Shown here in pieces: positions 6,226 to 7,396 of a stretch of DNA of 7,396 nt. Location of the stretch: the NCBI GenBank assembly GCA_038125665.1, contig JAYPEI010000037.1, positions 1 through 7,396 on the forward strand. The letters run 5' to 3'. The translations under genes were made by a program, and so were the position numbers. Under the pieces are notes generated by a model that did no database searches, was not told the DNA's origin, and was given only the letters and a program-made list of their open reading frames with translations. How positions within the stretch are numbered: the first letter of the stretch is position 1; each line of letters starts with the position of its first letter. The DNA is from CAILUG01 sp038125665. GTDB taxonomy: Bacteria; Pseudomonadota; Gammaproteobacteria; Pseudomonadales; Pseudohongiellaceae.

Positions 6226-6837
6226 ATGAGTATTGAGCTATACCAATTAACTGTACCAGTCTTTGTGCATAATCTAAAAAATATGTCGGCAATCTTAAGG
6301 AAGGCTGCCAGTTACGCCAAAGTTAAGGGTATAGATCCTAAGGTATTACTTAATGCTCGACTCTCGCCTGATATGTTTCCTCTTGTACGTCAAGTTCAGA
6401 TTGTGACTGACAATGCTAAAGGCTGCTGTGCACGCCTCACCAAAACTGAGGCGCCGATCTTTGCGGATGGTGAAGATGATTTTGCGCAGTTACAGCAGCG
6501 CATTAGCGAAACTATTCGTTATATTAAAGGACTAAAAAAGCATCAATTCACAGCAGTTCCTGATGCGTCAATCGAAATGAAGATTCCAATCGGTACCCTG
6601 CATTTTAGTGCGGAGGACTATGCCAAAGGGTGGGTATTCCCGAATTTTTATTTCCATTTTACCACTGCATACAACATTCTTCGCCATAACGGCGTTGAAG
6701 TGGGTAAAGCTGACTTTCTCGGTATAGTGCCTGGCATGTCTGCAACCGGAAAGGTTGCTAAAATGATGAGATTGCCACAGCGGAGGAAAAATATCTCCAA
6801 GACAGTAGGCAAAAAGCCTGCAAAGAAAACAAAATAA
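6226..6837 (+). CDS. DUF1993 family protein
   Basis: This is a 203-aa protein with the hallmark DUF1993 motifs: RLSPDMFPL (45-53) followed by RQVQIVTDNAKG, and near the C-terminus PNFYFHFTTAYNILRHNGVE (139-158) followed by GKADFLG (160-166). The family is related in fold to DinB-like four-helix proteins, and its function is not established. Residues after about 168 (to KKPAKKTK at the end) form a Lys/Arg-rich tail beyond the usual domain, which might bind nucleic acid or another acidic surface; that is inference. The start at 6226 has GGAG 8 bases upstream. A TTG two codons earlier is in frame but is poorly spaced from that site. It is followed by the HIT gene after 62 bases, and the two may be co-transcribed. 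Confidence 0.9.
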   Translation: MSIELYQLTVPVFVHNLKNMSAILRKAASYAKVKGIDPKVLLNARLSPDMFPLVRQVQIVTDNAKGCCARLTKTEAPIFADGEDDFAQLQQRISETIRYIKGLKKHQFTAVPDASIEMKIPIGTLHFSAEDYAKGWVFPNFYFHFTTAYNILRHNGVEVGKADFLGIVPGMSATGKVAKMMRLPQRRKNISKTVGKKPAKKTK

Positions 6838-6858
6838 GAATTCTTGCTAGAAGGTGGG

Positions 6859-6873
6859 GACAGAATATTTGTC
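6859..6873. promoter_or_regulatory. Near-palindrome between the DUF1993 and HIT genes
   Basis: GACAGAATATTTGTC is a near-perfect dyad (GACA/TGTC around AATATT) located about 27 bases before the HIT start. It could be an operator or part of a dispersed repeat, since the preceding GGTGGGGACAG resembles motifs seen in repetitive intergenic elements. No second copy occurs in the window. Confidence 0.2.
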
Positions 6874-6899
6874 GTCTATCGGCATCATGCTCAGTTGAA

Positions 6900-7331
6900 A
6901 TGAGCGACTTTAAATTGCATGCGCAGTTAGCTCAGGATTGTTATTTTGTAACTGATCTTGAATTAAGTCGTGTGCTTCTTATGAATGACAGCAATTATCC
7001 TTGGTGCATCCTCGTGCCTCGCATTGATGGAGTGCGAGAAGTATATGAGTTATCAATTAAAAATCAGGCGCTACTTGCTAGTGAGTCGGTTCATGTGTCG
7101 CGATTTATGATGGAATTTTTCGCAGGTCAGAAAATGAATGTCGCTTCACTAGGGAATATGGTGCCGCAGTTGCACATACATCACATCGTGCGCAAACGGA
7201 ACGATGCAGCCTGGCCGAAACCGGTGTGGGGTTGCGCATCTGCTGCAGCATATGTTGATAAGGAGGCGAGGATAATTTGTGGTCAGATTCGTGGTGGCTT
7301 AACAGCCAATGACAATGGGAGTTCAGCTTAG
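6900..7331 (+). CDS. HIT-family protein (histidine-triad nucleotide hydrolase-like)
   Basis: This is a 143-aa protein of the histidine-triad superfamily, which cleaves nucleotide phosphoesters or phosphoramidates such as dinucleoside polyphosphates. The core reads NYPWCILVPR (32-41), then a helix, then NMVPQLHIHHIVRKRNDAAWPKPVWG (86-111). H92 and H94 fill the first two triad positions; the central His is normally the nucleophile. The third position is Ile96, with an extra H95, so the triad is incomplete in its last position, a pattern that also occurs in other proteobacterial members of this group ending in a similar AWP-PVWG block. No signal peptide is seen, so it is cytoplasmic. The ATG is the only sensible start because an in-frame stop lies just upstream; no strong ribosome site is seen. 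Confidence 0.87.
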   Translation: MSDFKLHAQLAQDCYFVTDLELSRVLLMNDSNYPWCILVPRIDGVREVYELSIKNQALLASESVHVSRFMMEFFAGQKMNVASLGNMVPQLHIHHIVRKRNDAAWPKPVWGCASAAAYVDKEARIICGQIRGGLTANDNGSSA

Positions 7332-7345
7332 AAGCTGGCAGAAGT

Positions 7346-7396
7346 TGGTGGGCCCACCAGGACTCGAACCTGGGACCGACGGATTATGAGTCCCTC
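7346..7396 (-). tRNA. 3' half of a CAU-anticodon tRNA (Met or Ile2), 5' half outside the window (att-like copy 2)
   Basis: Read on the minus strand: anticodon loop CTCATAA (anticodon at 7388-7386), 3' anticodon strand TCCGT, a five-base variable loop, a perfectly paired T arm (CCAGG/CCTGG with TTCGAGT), acceptor strand TGGGCCC, A73 and an encoded CCA. The visible 5' anticodon strand AGGGA gives one G-G mismatch (position 28 with 42), whereas ACGGA would be expected. Either this tRNA has a mismatch or this copy too is a fragment. CAU could mean elongator Met or the lysidine-modified Ile2; they cannot be separated without the 5' half. Confidence 0.6.

Larger units (their letters stand above)
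625..7347. mobile_element. Putative tRNA-bounded integrated cargo segment without a visible recombinase
   Basis: The segment is bounded by two same-orientation copies of a CAU tRNA 3' half. The left copy is decayed and the right copy has an intact T arm and an encoded CCA end, as expected if the right copy restored the tRNA and the left one was displaced. Cargo: an NTF2-like protein, a PQQ dehydrogenase with cytochrome c, a RimK-family ligase with GNAT, a DUF1993 protein and a HIT protein. No integrase, excisionase, transposase, phage or conjugation gene can be read, so mobility would depend on an enzyme encoded elsewhere or lost. An array of several such units is equally possible because the sequence beyond 7396 is not visible. 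Confidence 0.5.

Noticed and set aside
1..7396. CRISPR array, insertion sequence or rRNA
   Set aside because: No regularly spaced repeats of CRISPR size, no transposase frame and no rRNA-like sequence were seen on either strand.

Overview
The window looks like a genomic-island segment from a Gram-negative bacterium, most likely a gammaproteobacterium. I infer this from gene content: exported PQQ enzyme and cytochrome c, a RimK/GNAT pair, a DUF1993 protein and a HIT protein, all with proteobacterial-style signal peptides and ribosome sites. No taxonomic marker gene is present, so the assignment is tentative.

Layout. Positions 1-374 (minus) hold the start of a small exported protein of unknown function, whose C-terminus lies outside the window. 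Positions 375-778 have no gene. They contain a 12-bp palindrome, a degenerate 3' half of a CAU-anticodon tRNA (576-624, minus), and a cluster of short repeats spaced by about 10 or 20 bp (636-728) that resembles recombinase arm-type sites. A 109-aa NTF2/SnoaL-like protein follows (779-1108, minus). Diverging from it is a tight two-gene unit for a periplasmic PQQ-dependent alcohol-dehydrogenase-type quinoprotein (1389-3191) and its probable electron acceptor, a monohaem cytochrome c (3193-3618). Convergent to this is a minus-strand pair: a RimK-family ATP-grasp ligase with the RimK-like N-terminal domain (4235-5689), followed one base later by a GNAT acetyltransferase with a TTG start (3766-4233). 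The right part carries a doubtful 64-aa basic ORF (5938-6132), a DUF1993 protein (6226-6837) and a HIT-family protein (6900-7331). The window ends inside a second, better-preserved copy of the same tRNA 3' half (7346-7396, minus).

The main structural signal is the pair of direct tRNA 3'-half copies (45 of 49 bases identical, same orientation, about 6.7 kb apart). This is the usual footprint of an element inserted by site-specific recombination into the 3' part of a tRNA gene: copy 1 would be the displaced, decaying host 3' end and copy 2 the element-supplied end that restores the tRNA. No recombinase, transposase or phage gene is visible between them, so the segment would be a cargo-only or non-autonomous island, or one unit of a tandem array.

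Functionally, the dehydrogenase and cytochrome form one periplasmic oxidation module. The ligase and acetyltransferase form a second, cytoplasmic peptide- or amino-acid-modifying module. The other genes are small single-domain accessory proteins with no evident link. The dehydrogenase has an Asp-Met-Asp motif where lanthanide-type enzymes have Asp-Tyr-Asp, and lacks the adjacent-cysteine pair of classical methanol and ethanol dehydrogenases.
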